Counted from the first letter of the stretch, positions 16,537-26,063 are shown. The stretch is 64,000 nt of DNA from Chryseobacterium sp. (GCF_008831505.1 NZ_CP044507.1:2108001-2172000), one strand, 5' to 3'. Made by a program: numbers and translations. The notes: generated by a model not told the origin, from the letters alone.

Positions 16537-18294
16537 TTACTGAAGTTTAATTGTATATGGCATTCCCATGATGATCCCGGACTGCAATTTAGGATTAGTA
16601 ACCTGCTCGAAAAGCTGGTAGTTTTCTTTGCCCATCTTACTTTTAAGGAATTTTGCAGAGATCTCATCCTGGTTTAACCCTTCAAAAAACTGCTCCAGCT
16701 GCGAACTCTTCTTAGGAAACGCGGTTACGCTGTATTCTTTAACATTTGCCTTTTTGGCAGCGAATGCCAGCGCATCTTCTAAAGATCCCAGTTCATCCAC
16801 AAGGCCAATCTGCTTTGCACGGGTGCCGGACCATACACGTCCACCACCTACTTCATCAATCTGGGCAAAGGACTTCTTACGGTTCTGGGTTACAAAGTGT
16901 ACAAATCTTTTGTAGGTGCCTTCCACACTGCGGGTCATCATCCTGACCGTGCCCGGTGACACACCGTTGATCAGGGAGAAATTATTTGAATTGGCATTGG
17001 TAGCAACACCTTGTGCATAAATTCCGTTCCTGTTTGCTAAATCTTTGGCATATGGGATCATTCCAAACACTCCAATCGATCCTGTAATCGTATTTTCCTC
17101 GGAGTATATGCGGTCGGCAGCCATGGCTATATAATATCCTCCCGAAGCAGCATAATCGCCAAAGGAAACTACCAATGGTTTCTTCTTTTTCAGTTGCTGA
17201 AGTTCAAATAAAATCTCATCGGATGCGTTGGCACTTCCTCCCGGTGAGTTCACCCTAAGTACAACCGCCTTCATATCTTTGTCTTCAGCGATTTTCTTTA
17301 TTTCCTTTACGAAGTTCTGCGCATAAATATCCTTGGCGCCCTCACCATTATAAATAGCACCCGAGGCATAAAGTACCGCTATCTGTCCTCTATCCGATTT
17401 TTCATCATCTTTAAAAGAACGGACATACTTAGCCAGACTGACACGGTTAAGGTCCTCTTTTTCCTTAAGCTTAAGCTTTGACTTTAAAAGATCATCATAC
17501 TGCGATTTCTGAAGCAGTTTATCAGCCAGTCCGTGCTTCACGGTCAGCTCAGGGATCACACCGTACAGGCTGTCTGTCACCATTGCGAGTTGTGTGGGTG
17601 AAATTTTTCTTGAAGCTGCAATTTTAGCAGAGGTGCCACTCCAGATATCATTAAGCAGTGTACTAAGCTGTTCACGGTTTTCCTCAGACATATCATCCCT
17701 CATATAAGGCTCTACTGCTGCCTTGTATTTTCCGTGACGAATGATTTCGAGTCCAATGCCATACTTTTCGGCAAAACTTTTCATATACATTACTTCGGTT
17801 CCCAGTCCTTTCAGTTCAATTCCACCGGAGGGATTCAGATAATACTGGTCCGCTACGGAACCCAGATAATAGGCAGGTTGTGAGACTGTATTCCCATAGG
17901 CCATCACAAATTTTCCGGATTTCCGGAAGTCCTGTAATGCCTCGCGGATTGCATCAAGCTGTGTCATTCCGGCACTTATAAAATCGGTCTCTATACTGAT
18001 CCCTTTAATTTTCGGATCATCCTTTGCTTTTTTTATGGCATTTACCGCATCGTAAACCAGAACGCTTGACATCGGATTATTAAATTCAAAGATGGATTCC
18101 TGATCTTCCGTGGGACTGTCAATAATATTGGTTTTCATATCAAGGGTAAGCACGGTGTTCTTTTTTACCTGCGTCTTCTTGTCTCCCGCAGCCGCACTTA
18201 CCACCATCATCAGCATAAAAAACAAGGTAAATACGCCACCGATCAATAGGATTGCGACTATATTTGCAAGTACAGTTCTGAAAAAACTTTTCAT
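16537..18294 (-). CDS. sppA: Signal peptide peptidase SppA (67K type)
   Basis: The 585-residue protein has an N-terminal membrane anchor (MKSFFRTVLANIVAILLIGG, residues 1-20, continuing hydrophobic to about 36) and the tandem ClpP-like domains of long SppA. NSPGGSANASDEI and GDYAASGGYYIAMAADRI contain the catalytic Ser region; the Lys lies in the first half. It digests cleaved signal peptides at the membrane. The frame stays open upstream to 18624, but that region is antisense to folK; the ATG at 18294 fits the anchor. The folK start is 22 bases away in the opposite direction. Confidence 0.92.
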   Translation of the reverse strand: MKSFFRTVLANIVAILLIGGVFTLFFMLMMVVSAAAGDKKTQVKKNTVLTLDMKTNIIDSPTEDQESIFEFNNPMSSVLVYDAVNAIKKAKDDPKIKGISIETDFISAGMTQLDAIREALQDFRKSGKFVMAYGNTVSQPAYYLGSVADQYYLNPSGGIELKGLGTEVMYMKSFAEKYGIGLEIIRHGKYKAAVEPYMRDDMSEENREQLSTLLNDIWSGTSAKIAASRKISPTQLAMVTDSLYGVIPELTVKHGLADKLLQKSQYDDLLKSKLKLKEKEDLNRVSLAKYVRSFKDDEKSDRGQIAVLYASGAIYNGEGAKDIYAQNFVKEIKKIAEDKDMKAVVLRVNSPGGSANASDEILFELQQLKKKKPLVVSFGDYAASGGYYIAMAADRIYSEENTITGSIGVFGMIPYAKDLANRNGIYAQGVATNANSNNFSLINGVSPGTVRMMTRSVEGTYKRFVHFVTQNRKKSFAQIDEVGGGRVWSGTRAKQIGLVDELGSLEDALAFAAKKANVKEYSVTAFPKKSSQLEQFFEGLNQDEISAKFLKSKMGKENYQLFEQVTNPKLQSGIIMGMPYTIKLQ

Positions 18295-18316
18295 AATTAA
18301 TTTAGAATTTAACGAT

Positions 18317-18760
18317 ATGTCGCACAATGAAGCCATTTTGTTACTGGGCAGCAACAGGGGAATTCCGGAGGAAAATCTGAAAATGGCATTAGAGTTGCTA
18401 GAGAAGAGTAGCTGCGTAATAAAACGTAAGAGTAAAGTTCTTAAAACTGAACCTGTAGAGTTTGAATCTGACCGATTATTTTGTAATATTGCTATAGAGG
18501 TCTGTACCGCTCTTTCACCTGTAAAACTGCTTAAGACATTAAAAGGCATTGAACAGGGTATGGGACGTGAAACGGACAGCGGTATTTCCAGGTTGTATAC
18601 GGACAGAATAATTGACATAGACATCGTTACGTTTAACAGTCTGGTTTTTATTTCAGCTTTGCTTGAAATTCCGCATCGGAGACATTTGTTTGAGAGGGAA
18701 TTTTCAAAAGAACTTATTGCAGATTTACGCAGTAGTCAGTCCTTGCAGGATCGAAGTTAG
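18317..18760 (+). CDS. folK: 2-amino-4-hydroxy-6-hydroxymethyldihydropteridine pyrophosphokinase
   Basis: FolK pyrophosphorylates 6-hydroxymethyl-dihydropterin in folate synthesis. The 147-residue protein starts MSHNEAILLLGSNRG (the LGSN start) and has KVLKTEPVEF, KTLKGIEQGMGRET and YTDRIIDIDIV, the last being the R..D-D magnesium-binding block (normally GPRxIDIDIL). The sequence is more divergent than usual, but the key residues are present. An upstream in-frame extension lies inside sppA antisense and was discarded. Confidence 0.85.
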   Translation: MSHNEAILLLGSNRGIPEENLKMALELLEKSSCVIKRKSKVLKTEPVEFESDRLFCNIAIEVCTALSPVKLLKTLKGIEQGMGRETDSGISRLYTDRIIDIDIVTFNSLVFISALLEIPHRRHLFEREFSKELIADLRSSQSLQDRS

Positions 18761-18846
18761 ATGATTAGGGGATTTCATCTGTACTTCAAAAAAAGTGTAA
18801 TAGGCTGTTAATTAGAAATCAATTATTAACATTAAAATAATAAATT

Positions 18847-20277
18847 ATGAAAGTAACTACCGCTGTACTTGCACTGTCGCTGGCTTTACCATTTGCCGCC
18901 TCTGCGCAGGATTCCATCGCAGTAATGAGCAATGAATACCCAAACACGTATTCATCTGGATCTGCCAATGTCTATCCTTTCACCCAGGATTCAAAAAGAT
19001 TTAACGATTGGGCTATTTCAGCCGGTGTCGGAGTGCCCTTATTGCAGACTGCAGAGTTGACATCAATTAAATTTGGGGATAACAGCCCAAAAAACACCTG
19101 GGGTTATTCTGCTTATTTAAGTATTGATAAAGCAATCACCCACGCATTTGGTCTGAAACTTCATTACGATCGTGGAGAAAGCAGACAGGGCTGGTTTAAC
19201 ACAAAAAATGCTGATGCTACCGCCGCAGCACCAATGGGTGGCCGTACGCAGTTTGATGCACTTTCTCTTTTAGGTGATGTAAACCTTTCTAATCTTCTTA
19301 GAAGAGTGGATAACAAGTCGCCATACAGATGGGCGCTGCATGCTTATGCCGGTTTAGGAAGTTTAGCATACAGAGCTTATGTAGAAGACGCAAATGGACA
19401 GCGTATGACTGGCGAAATTAAGCCGTTCTCACTAGGGTCATGGATGTTCCAGGGTGGTACCGGTTTAAAATACAGACTGAATAACAGGCTCGATGCCGAA
19501 GCCAGATTAATGTATGTTTATACAGGTGATGATGAATTTGATGGTATTGTACAACCTTCGGACAAATCCGATAATTTCTTTAATGCGACTTTAGGTCTTA
19601 CCTATAATATTGGTAAGCATGAATCGCACCTGATGTGGCATGATCCACTACAGGAAATCTATTACAAGCTTGACGTTCTGTCTGAGAAAAATCAGGATAT
19701 TGAGGTTTGTAAAGCAGGTGACAATGATAATGATGGTGTTTGTGATGATTGGGACAGACAACTTGATACTCCTGCAGGTGCAAGAGTTGACGGTGCAGGT
19801 GTAGCCCTTGATACAGACCTTGACGGTGTAATTGACCTTTACGACAAGTGTGTTACGGTTCCCGGGCCTGTTGAAAACGACGGGTGTCCTACATCAGGAC
19901 CATCAACGGGAGGTATAATCACTGATGATACAAGAACCCTGGAAGGTATTGAATTTGACCTGAACTCAGATAGAATTCTTCCGTCCAATACACCAATTCT
20001 AAACAACGCAATCAACTATATTAATTCCACTCAAGGATCTTACCGAGTAGTGGGTGGTACTGATACAAGAGCCAGTGATGCTTACAACCAAAATCTTTCT
20101 CAAAGAAGAGCGAACACGGTTAAAAACTACCTGGTGCAAAACGGTGTGAACAGCGGAAAACTTGAAGCTGTAGGCCGTGGAGAAAAGGATCTTAAATACC
20201 CGGAATGTGATCCGGCTACAAAATGTCCGGAATGGAAAAACAGAGCAAACAGACGTGTTTATTTCGAAGCGAAATAA
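18847..20277 (+). CDS. OmpA-family outer-membrane protein with calcium-binding linker
   Basis: The 476-residue protein has a signal peptide (MKVTTAVLALSLALPFAASA, then QDSIA) and an N-terminal beta-barrel of about 270 residues ending in GLTYNIGKH. A thrombospondin type-3-like Asp-rich linker follows (DNDNDGVCDDWD, DTDLDGVIDLYDKC). The C-terminal OmpA peptidoglycan-binding domain has FDLNSDRILPSN and QRRANTVKNYLVQNGV. It is an abundant-type porin or structural protein of the outer membrane. It is a single-gene unit ended by a strong terminator. Confidence 0.92.
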   Translation: MKVTTAVLALSLALPFAASAQDSIAVMSNEYPNTYSSGSANVYPFTQDSKRFNDWAISAGVGVPLLQTAELTSIKFGDNSPKNTWGYSAYLSIDKAITHAFGLKLHYDRGESRQGWFNTKNADATAAAPMGGRTQFDALSLLGDVNLSNLLRRVDNKSPYRWALHAYAGLGSLAYRAYVEDANGQRMTGEIKPFSLGSWMFQGGTGLKYRLNNRLDAEARLMYVYTGDDEFDGIVQPSDKSDNFFNATLGLTYNIGKHESHLMWHDPLQEIYYKLDVLSEKNQDIEVCKAGDNDNDGVCDDWDRQLDTPAGARVDGAGVALDTDLDGVIDLYDKCVTVPGPVENDGCPTSGPSTGGIITDDTRTLEGIEFDLNSDRILPSNTPILNNAINYINSTQGSYRVVGGTDTRASDAYNQNLSQRRANTVKNYLVQNGVNSGKLEAVGRGEKDLKYPECDPATKCPEWKNRANRRVYFEAK

Positions 20278-20297
20278 CCTGACCTAAGTTTTTTTTG

Positions 20298-20323
20298 AAG
20301 CCACGCAATGCGTGGCTTTTTTT
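20298..20323 (+). terminator. Strong intrinsic terminator after the OmpA gene
   Basis: A perfect 9-bp stem (AAGCCACGC / GCGTGGCTT) with an AAT loop is followed by a T run. Confidence 0.88.
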
Positions 20324-20357
20324 ATGATTACGGATCAGAATTCCTTATTTTTACACC

Positions 20358-22262
20358 ATGATATCCACGAGTGACTTTCAGAATCTTAAGCTGGAGACCT
20401 TAAAACACTTTTGGGGTCACACTGAATTCCGCGAACAGCAGGAGGAGGTTATAAATGAGGTTCTGTCCGGACACGACGTTGTGGCGCTGCTCCCAACCGG
20501 AGGCGGTAAATCAGTCTGCTATCAACTGCCTGCACTTCTTCTGCAGGGTACCTGCCTGGTCATATCTCCGCTGCTGGCACTTATGAGAGACCAGGTAAAC
20601 CAACTGAAAAGCAACGGAATCGAAGCGGAGTACCTTTCTTCCGAACTCGAAGATTTTCAGAGCGAAATTATTTTCAGCCGCTGCCGGGACAATATCACGA
20701 AACTCCTCTACGTTTCACCGGAAAGACTGAACAATCCGGTTTTTCTGGAAAACATCCGCGATATTGAACTGTCCTTCATCGCGGTGGATGAAGCACACTG
20801 TATCTCCGAGTGGGGTCAGGATTTCAGACCCAGTTATCAGAACATCCGTTCATTTCGTGCCGCCTACCCGGGACTCGCCTGCCTGGCACTTACCGCAACA
20901 GCAACGCCAAAGGTCCTTAAAGAAATCACAGACAGACTGGAGTTGAAAAACGCTTCCATTTACAGGAAAAGCTTCCGTCGGGAAAACATTAAAATCTACA
21001 CCGATAAGATTGCTGACAAATATCAAAGAATCTACGATCTTCTTCGTTTTACAAAAAATGCAGGCCTTATTTACACCCGCACCCGGCGGGAGGCAGAGGA
21101 ACTGACCCGCTTCCTGAGAAGTAAGAACATCACGCACGTAGATTACTATCATGCAGGCCTGAGCCTGAAAGAAAAACGCCTCAGGCAGCAGCACTGGCTT
21201 CAGTCACGTGATCAGGTCTTGGTGTCCACGAACGCTTTTGGGATGGGAATTGACAAGGACAGTGTGCGCTTCGTTATTCATTACTCCTGTCCCGCAAGCC
21301 TGGAAAACTATTTCCAGGAAATTGGAAGAGCCGGCCGGGACGGCTTGGAAAGTTATGCTTTCCTTTTATGGAACGAGCAGGAATTTGATGCGTTCGACCA
21401 GCTTATTAAGTATCAGACTCCGGACAAAAGGGAGTTTCAGGTAATTGTTACTTATTTGTATTCCCTTTTCCAAATTGCGGATAATGACCTTCCTGAGAAA
21501 ACATTTCAGCTTCATATCGATACCTTACGCAGATTAACCAAATCATCTACGGGGAAAATCAGGAACATCCTTAATTTTATGCATAATCAGGAACTTATCT
21601 ATGTAAACAGTCATAAAAGTCTGTCCTCGCTGGAACTGAAACTGTTGCCGGACGAAATAGACCAGCTTCCAAAAAAAGATGCCTATTTCCTGGAATTACT
21701 GCTGCGTAATCTGGCGGGAATCTCTGCCCGAAAAGTGATGTTCAGTGAAGCTAATTTAAGTTCGAAGATGGGGGTTGATACCCTGCTTCTCAAAGAGCGC
21801 ATACGCGAACTGCAGGCCGGCGGTCATCTGGAATATATAGACGGGGCACTAGCCAGCATCAAATTCCTTCAGCACCGGAATGACCGGCTTCTTGCCTCAA
21901 AATACTGGCAGCTGTTTTATCAGATTCAAAAAAACAAACTTCAGAAATGGGAGGAGATGAAGTTTTATGTGCGGAACAGAGAACATTGCAAAATGCGTAT
22001 GATCCTTTCCTATTTCGGTGAAAAAAAACCTGTAAACTGCGGAAAATGTGTAGTGTGCGAATCCCGTAAAGGACATTCACCAAAATCTGTAACCGACGAA
22101 ATTTTAACGGTGCTCGGCCGTCAGGCATGTACAGCAGATGAGATCGCCATTCAGCTTAATTTCTATGAAAAGGAAAAAATCCTGGAACAACTGATTCTTC
22201 TGCTTGATGCCGGAAAGGTAAAGATGCTTAATTTCCGTACCTATGCATTGGCCCAACATTAA
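20358..22262 (+). CDS. recQ: ATP-dependent DNA helicase RecQ
   Basis: The 634-residue RecQ has motif 0 FWGHTEFREQQEEVI, Walker A LLPTGGGKSVCYQLPAL, Walker B AVDEAHCISEWGQDFRPSY, and motif VI QEIGRAGRDG. A zinc-binding RQC segment follows (CKMRMILSYFGE then CGKCVVCESR). No clear HRDC domain follows; the last roughly 60 residues look like a short winged or HTH region. It unwinds forks and recombination intermediates. Bacteroidota often carry two RecQ paralogues, and this is the variant without HRDC. It is followed by fmt after 26 bases. Confidence 0.93.
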   Translation: MISTSDFQNLKLETLKHFWGHTEFREQQEEVINEVLSGHDVVALLPTGGGKSVCYQLPALLLQGTCLVISPLLALMRDQVNQLKSNGIEAEYLSSELEDFQSEIIFSRCRDNITKLLYVSPERLNNPVFLENIRDIELSFIAVDEAHCISEWGQDFRPSYQNIRSFRAAYPGLACLALTATATPKVLKEITDRLELKNASIYRKSFRRENIKIYTDKIADKYQRIYDLLRFTKNAGLIYTRTRREAEELTRFLRSKNITHVDYYHAGLSLKEKRLRQQHWLQSRDQVLVSTNAFGMGIDKDSVRFVIHYSCPASLENYFQEIGRAGRDGLESYAFLLWNEQEFDAFDQLIKYQTPDKREFQVIVTYLYSLFQIADNDLPEKTFQLHIDTLRRLTKSSTGKIRNILNFMHNQELIYVNSHKSLSSLELKLLPDEIDQLPKKDAYFLELLLRNLAGISARKVMFSEANLSSKMGVDTLLLKERIRELQAGGHLEYIDGALASIKFLQHRNDRLLASKYWQLFYQIQKNKLQKWEEMKFYVRNREHCKMRMILSYFGEKKPVNCGKCVVCESRKGHSPKSVTDEILTVLGRQACTADEIAIQLNFYEKEKILEQLILLLDAGKVKMLNFRTYALAQH

Positions 22263-22288
22263 TTTTTAATTATACTTTGTACTAAATC

Positions 22289-23239
22289 ATGAAATCATTA
22301 AGAGCCGTCTTTTTCGGGACACCTGAATTCGCAGCTGCCAGCCTTAAGGCCATCCATGAATCTTCGCACAAGATCGTGGGCGTTGTTACCGTGCCTGATA
22401 AAGCTAGTGGACGCGGACAGAAAATAACCGAATCAGCCGTAAAAAAATATGCTGCTCAACAGCAGTTTCCTGTCTTTCAACCCGAAAAACTGCGGGACAG
22501 TGAGTTTCTGGATCAGATGAGAAAACTGGACGCCGATGTTTTCGTAGTGGTGGCATTCCGGATGATGCCAAAGGTCCTTTTTGAACTGCCCAGACTGGGC
22601 ACTTTCAATCTGCATGCCTCATTATTGCCGGATTACCGGGGTGCAGCTCCCATCAATTATGCCATTATCAACGGTGAAACAAAAACCGGCATTACAACAT
22701 TTTTCATCAACGAAAAGATAGACGAGGGCAACATATTGCTGCAACATGAGGTGGAAATAAACCCGGAGGACAATGCCGGTTCGCTGCATGACCGTTTGAT
22801 GGAAGAAGGAGCTCAATTAGTGGTGCAGACTATGGACCGACTAGCTGAAGGAAACCTGACAGAGCAACCTCAGCAGGAAAAAAAAGAAGTTAAAAATGCG
22901 TTCAAAATTTTCAAAGAAGATACACGTATCAACTGGCAACAGGACGCGCAGACCGTACATAATTTTATCCGTGGACTTTCTCCCTACCCCTGCGCATTTA
23001 CGAAACTGAAGATTGGCGGAGAAGAAAAGACCTTTAAGATTTTTTCCGGCAGCACAGAAAGCACCGACAGCCAGGAACCAGCGGCTAATCTGTATGTGGA
23101 CCGAAAGAACTTTAAGATTATGACCGGTAAAGGTTGGTATTTGCCTGCGGAAGTACAGTTGGAAGGTAAAAAAAGAATGGGGATTAAAGATTTCCTGAAT
23201 GGCCTGGGATCTTACGATAATATTTTACTTATTCAATAA
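22289..23239 (+). CDS. fmt: Methionyl-tRNA formyltransferase
   Basis: Fmt formylates initiator Met-tRNA using 10-formyl-THF. The 316-residue protein begins VFFGTPEFAAASL and contains NLHASLLPDYRGAAPINYA (active-site Asn and His) and GITTFFINEKIDEGNIL (catalytic Asp). A C-terminal OB-fold domain (residues about 205-316) includes FIRGLSPYPCAFT. It probably shares a transcript with recQ. The matching deformylase gene (def) is 0.7 kb downstream on the other strand. Confidence 0.95.
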   Translation: MKSLRAVFFGTPEFAAASLKAIHESSHKIVGVVTVPDKASGRGQKITESAVKKYAAQQQFPVFQPEKLRDSEFLDQMRKLDADVFVVVAFRMMPKVLFELPRLGTFNLHASLLPDYRGAAPINYAIINGETKTGITTFFINEKIDEGNILLQHEVEINPEDNAGSLHDRLMEEGAQLVVQTMDRLAEGNLTEQPQQEKKEVKNAFKIFKEDTRINWQQDAQTVHNFIRGLSPYPCAFTKLKIGGEEKTFKIFSGSTESTDSQEPAANLYVDRKNFKIMTGKGWYLPAEVQLEGKKRMGIKDFLNGLGSYDNILLIQ

Positions 23240-23240
23240 A

Positions 23241-23272
23241 AAAACCGTTGCTGAATTTCGGCAACGGTTTTT
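23241..23272. terminator. Terminator hairpin between fmt and the DUF5606 gene
   Basis: AAAACCGTTGC pairs with GCAACGGTTTT around a 9-base loop, with T-rich flank on the plus strand and A/T-rich flank on the other. It may serve both convergent genes. Confidence 0.8.
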
Positions 23273-23292
23273 ATATGCAGACGGAAATTGAA

Positions 23293-23853
23293 TTATCCCT
23301 GTTTTCTGTGTGTACTTTTAGGGGCAGATTTAGCTGCTGACGTAGAGGCCTTTACCTTTGGAGCACTTGGCTTTTCGGCCTTTGCTGTTGCAGCTTTCTT
23401 TTCAGCAGGTTTCAGCTCTACTTTTTCTTCATTAGCCTCAGTTCCGGTTTCTTCGGACCTTTTGAAGCTGTCCTGATGGATAAAGCCTGCTTTATGAAGA
23501 ATGTTGTACCACTGTGCCAGCTTCTTGATATCGGAAACGTAGACTCTGTCCTTATCATAATCCGGAAGGGCTGTTTGCATAAACGTTCTGAGTTCAGCTT
23601 CACCGGACTTATGTGAAAGGGTTTCAGTATATCCGTTGGATGTGGCAATATTTTCAAAAACCTCAAAAAGCGGAACTTCCCTGTCCGTGGTAAACATAGC
23701 AATATTGTCCAGCAGACTTACCTGGCTGGAGTTACCAATGCTTACTTTCTTCTTGGTACTTACATCCTCAATTATAAAGCCGTTCTTCAGTTGTGAAACC
23801 AGCTTAAAAAGTCCCGGTTTTCCGGAAATTGAAATAATTTTCTCTAACTCCAT
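23293..23853 (-). CDS. DUF5606 domain protein with Lys/Ala-rich tail
   Basis: The 186-residue protein's first roughly 135 residues match DUF5606 as I know it from Bacteroidota (ISISGKPGLFKLVSQLKNG, then SNGYTETLSHKSGEAELRTF and SDIKKLAQWYNIL). The function is unknown. The last roughly 45 residues are low-complexity Lys/Ala/Ser (EKKAATAKAEKPSAPKVKAS), as in DNA- or RNA-binding tails. It lies upstream of nothing close on its strand: def is 76 bases away and transcribed in the same direction towards it. Confidence 0.8.
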   Translation of the reverse strand: MELEKIISISGKPGLFKLVSQLKNGFIIEDVSTKKKVSIGNSSQVSLLDNIAMFTTDREVPLFEVFENIATSNGYTETLSHKSGEAELRTFMQTALPDYDKDRVYVSDIKKLAQWYNILHKAGFIHQDSFKRSEETGTEANEEKVELKPAEKKAATAKAEKPSAPKVKASTSAAKSAPKSTHRKQG

Positions 23854-23929
23854 AGTCTTTATTTAAAATTTAGTTACGTGCGGTTACGCAACCTATTGAC
23901 ATTAATACTTTACTAAATAGGTGGGTGCC

Positions 23930-24502
23930 CTATTTAGGAAACCTCATCTTATAGTCTACATTTACATCTCCCTGCATGATCCTGGACAACTTGCCCTTTA
24001 CCAGTTTTTTCTTGAGTGAAGAAAGATGGTCCGTGAAGAGAATACCCTCAATATGATCATATTCGTGCTGGATAACCCGGGCACGAATATCGGAAAAAGT
24101 TTCGGTATGCTTTACAAAATTCTCGTCAAAATATTCGATAAGGATGGTTTCCTGCCGCTTCACATCTTCGCGTACATCCGGGATGGAAAGGCATCCTTCA
24201 TTGAACTTCCATTCTGGTCCGCTTTCTTCCAGAATTCTGGCATTGATGAATACTTTTCTGAAGTTCTTCAGTTCCTCAGCAATATCTGCATAATCCTCAT
24301 CTTCCGCCAGTGGACGTACATCTACGCAGAAAAGACGGATATCCAACCCGATCTGCGGAGCAGCCAGACCAATACCGTGTGCACTGTACATGGTCTCATA
24401 CATATTCTCAATCAATTCCTTAAGATTGGGGTAATCTTTATCAATATCCTGCCCTTTTTTTCTTAGGACCGGATCTCCAAATGAACGGATGGGTAATATC
24501 AT
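23930..24502 (-). CDS. def: Peptide deformylase
   Basis: Def removes the formyl group from nascent proteins. The 190-residue protein has the three motifs GIGLAAPQIG (about residue 41), EGCLSIP and QHEYDHIEG, which supply the Cys and two His metal ligands and the catalytic Glu. It overlaps the upstream ruvX gene by 4 bases (ATGA type), so it is translationally coupled to it. Confidence 0.96.
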   Translation of the reverse strand: MILPIRSFGDPVLRKKGQDIDKDYPNLKELIENMYETMYSAHGIGLAAPQIGLDIRLFCVDVRPLAEDEDYADIAEELKNFRKVFINARILEESGPEWKFNEGCLSIPDVREDVKRQETILIEYFDENFVKHTETFSDIRARVIQHEYDHIEGILFTDHLSSLKKKLVKGKLSRIMQGDVNVDYKMRFPK

Positions 24503-24915
24503 TTCTGTATCTGTTGTAAATAATTCTGTAAAATAATGGTGGCACTCACTTTGTCGATCAAGGCCTTATCCTCTCTTTTTTTCTTGCTTTTACCACTTTG
24601 TGAAATATAAAGCGAGGCAAGTTTAGAGGTAAAGCGCTCATCCATGCGATTAACAGGAATTCCGGGAAATTTCGCTTCAAAGACTTTAATGAAAGCCAGG
24701 ATATCTTTTTCCACCTCGGAAGGTTCTCCCTGCAGATTGGTAGGAAGTCCCACTACAATCGCATCCACCTTGTAGGTCTGGAAATAATTATTCAGGAAGT
24801 CAAAAAGCTTGGCATTTTCCACAGTCTCCAGACCGCTTGCAATAATCTGCATATCATCAGTTACAGCAACGCCTACTCTTTTCTTTCCGTAATCAATTCC
24901 CATGATCTGTCCCAT
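24499..24915 (-). CDS. ruvX: Pre-16S rRNA nuclease / Holliday junction resolvase-like YqgF
   Basis: The 138-residue RNase H-fold protein starts MGQIMGIDYGKKRVGVAV, carrying the first catalytic Asp. It continues with VVGLPTNLQGEPS (Glu region), NRMDERFTSKLA and the final DKVSATIILQNYL (Asp). YqgF matures the 5' end of 16S rRNA in E. coli. The ATG at 24915 is preferred; an in-frame extension to 24957 contains the promoter. It is followed by def with a 4-base overlap. Confidence 0.92.
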   Translation of the reverse strand: MGQIMGIDYGKKRVGVAVTDDMQIIASGLETVENAKLFDFLNNYFQTYKVDAIVVGLPTNLQGEPSEVEKDILAFIKVFEAKFPGIPVNRMDERFTSKLASLYISQSGKSKKKREDKALIDKVSATIILQNYLQQIQK

Positions 24916-24920
24916 GGGCG

Positions 24921-24928
24921 CAAATTTA
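24921..24928 (-). promoter_or_regulatory. Putative -7 element for ruvX-def
   Basis: The minus strand reads TAAATTTG and ends 5 bases before the ATG, implying a nearly leaderless mRNA. Confidence 0.45.
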
Positions 24929-25023
24929 CTAATTTTATGTGGTTCAGGGCGGTCCAATTTAAGTATACAAAATGTATTATGAAAAATTATTTATAATTTT
25001 AGTACTCCAAATCAACACATTAA

Positions 25024-25500
25024 ATGAAAAAACTGATACTTGTTCGGCATGCAAAAAGCGACTGGCCTGAAAACACCGACGATTTTAACCGTCCGCTGGC
25101 TACCCGCGGTCATACAGATGCCCAAAAGATGGCCCATTACCTTAAAAGTAAGGCTATTGATATTGAGCAGTTAATTACAAGTCCGGCCTTGCGGGCAAAA
25201 AGTACCTGCGAAATTTTTGGCGAAACCTACTGTAAAGAATTCCTGACAGACGAAAAACTGTACCAGCCCTCGGAGAGGAATATTATGTCCGTACTCTACG
25301 ATCTGGACAATGAGGTGGGCTCTGTGGCTTTATTTTCACATAACAATGGCATCTCCAACTTTGCCAATACCATGACGGAAGATGTATTTCTCTTTCCTAC
25401 ATGTGGCGTAGCCGGTTTTGAGGTGAACTGCAGTTCCTGGCTGGATTTTGAGGCTGCCGATAAAAAACTGATCTTCTTCTACGAACCCGAATCCATCTGA
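25024..25500 (+). CDS. Histidine phosphatase family protein (SixA-like)
   Basis: The 158-residue phosphatase has the phosphohistidine motif LVRHAKSDW (H9 as nucleophile), TRGHTDAQKMA, SPALRAKSTCEI and LFSHNNGISNFAN (second His). SixA dephosphorylates histidine-containing phosphotransfer domains in E. coli; the target here is unknown. The gene's last 22 bases overlap the convergent rsmD gene. A TAATTTTA element about 24 bases upstream of the start may be the promoter. Confidence 0.88.
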   Translation: MKKLILVRHAKSDWPENTDDFNRPLATRGHTDAQKMAHYLKSKAIDIEQLITSPALRAKSTCEIFGETYCKEFLTDEKLYQPSERNIMSVLYDLDNEVGSVALFSHNNGISNFANTMTEDVFLFPTCGVAGFEVNCSSWLDFEAADKKLIFFYEPESI

Positions 25501-26063
25501 CCGGATACCGGCGGGTTGGGTGCAATAAAGGAAAAACTTAAATTTCCGTACTTTCTGGTGTCTGTGATATTCTCATGAACGGGAACATTCTTTGCGGGAT
25601 GCTCCAGCACGAAGACGCCGTTTTCCTTCAGATAATTGTTGTTCAGCACCAGGGAAATTAATTCCGAATACTTCCTCTCGTCCATATTGAATGGCGGGTC
25701 CGCAAAGATCAGGTCATACTGCTTCCGGTTGCGGTTTTTTTTCAGCCAGTCGAAGGAATCTCCCCGCTGTACATTAATCTGGAGCTGCATTTCCAGTTCT
25801 GCCGCTGTACTGTTAATAAATCCGGCATGCTTTGCATTCATTTCCACAGCCGTCACATCCTGGCATCCACGTGAGGCCAACTCCAGGGAAATGGAACCTA
25901 TACCTGCAAAAAGATCGAGTGCGGACACGTAGGACAGGTCAAAACGGTTTTCAAGCATGCTGAAAAGAGCTTCCTTGGCAAAATCCGTGGTGGGCCGGAC
26001 ATCAAAATTTTTGGGTGCCGAGATCCTCTTGGCTTTCCACTTTCCCGCTATGATTCTGAACAT
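25479..26063 (-). CDS. rsmD: 16S rRNA (guanine966-N2)-methyltransferase
   Basis: The 194-residue SAM methyltransferase starts MFRIIAGKWKAKRI, with the substrate loop RPTTDFAKEALFSML. The SAM motif is ALDLFAGIGSISLELASRG and the catalytic DPPF motif is LIFADPPFN. It lies 27 bases after the DUF3822 gene, the usual Bacteroidota pair. Its 3' end overlaps the convergent phosphatase gene by 22 bases. Confidence 0.93.
   Translation of the reverse strand: MFRIIAGKWKAKRISAPKNFDVRPTTDFAKEALFSMLENRFDLSYVSALDLFAGIGSISLELASRGCQDVTAVEMNAKHAGFINSTAAELEMQLQINVQRGDSFDWLKKNRNRKQYDLIFADPPFNMDERKYSELISLVLNNNYLKENGVFVLEHPAKNVPVHENITDTRKYGNLSFSFIAPNPPVSGQMDSGS

Noticed and set aside
18295-18624. N-terminal extension of sppA
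   Set aside because: The frame continues upstream, but lies wholly over folK in antisense and a membrane anchor begins at the ATG at 18294.
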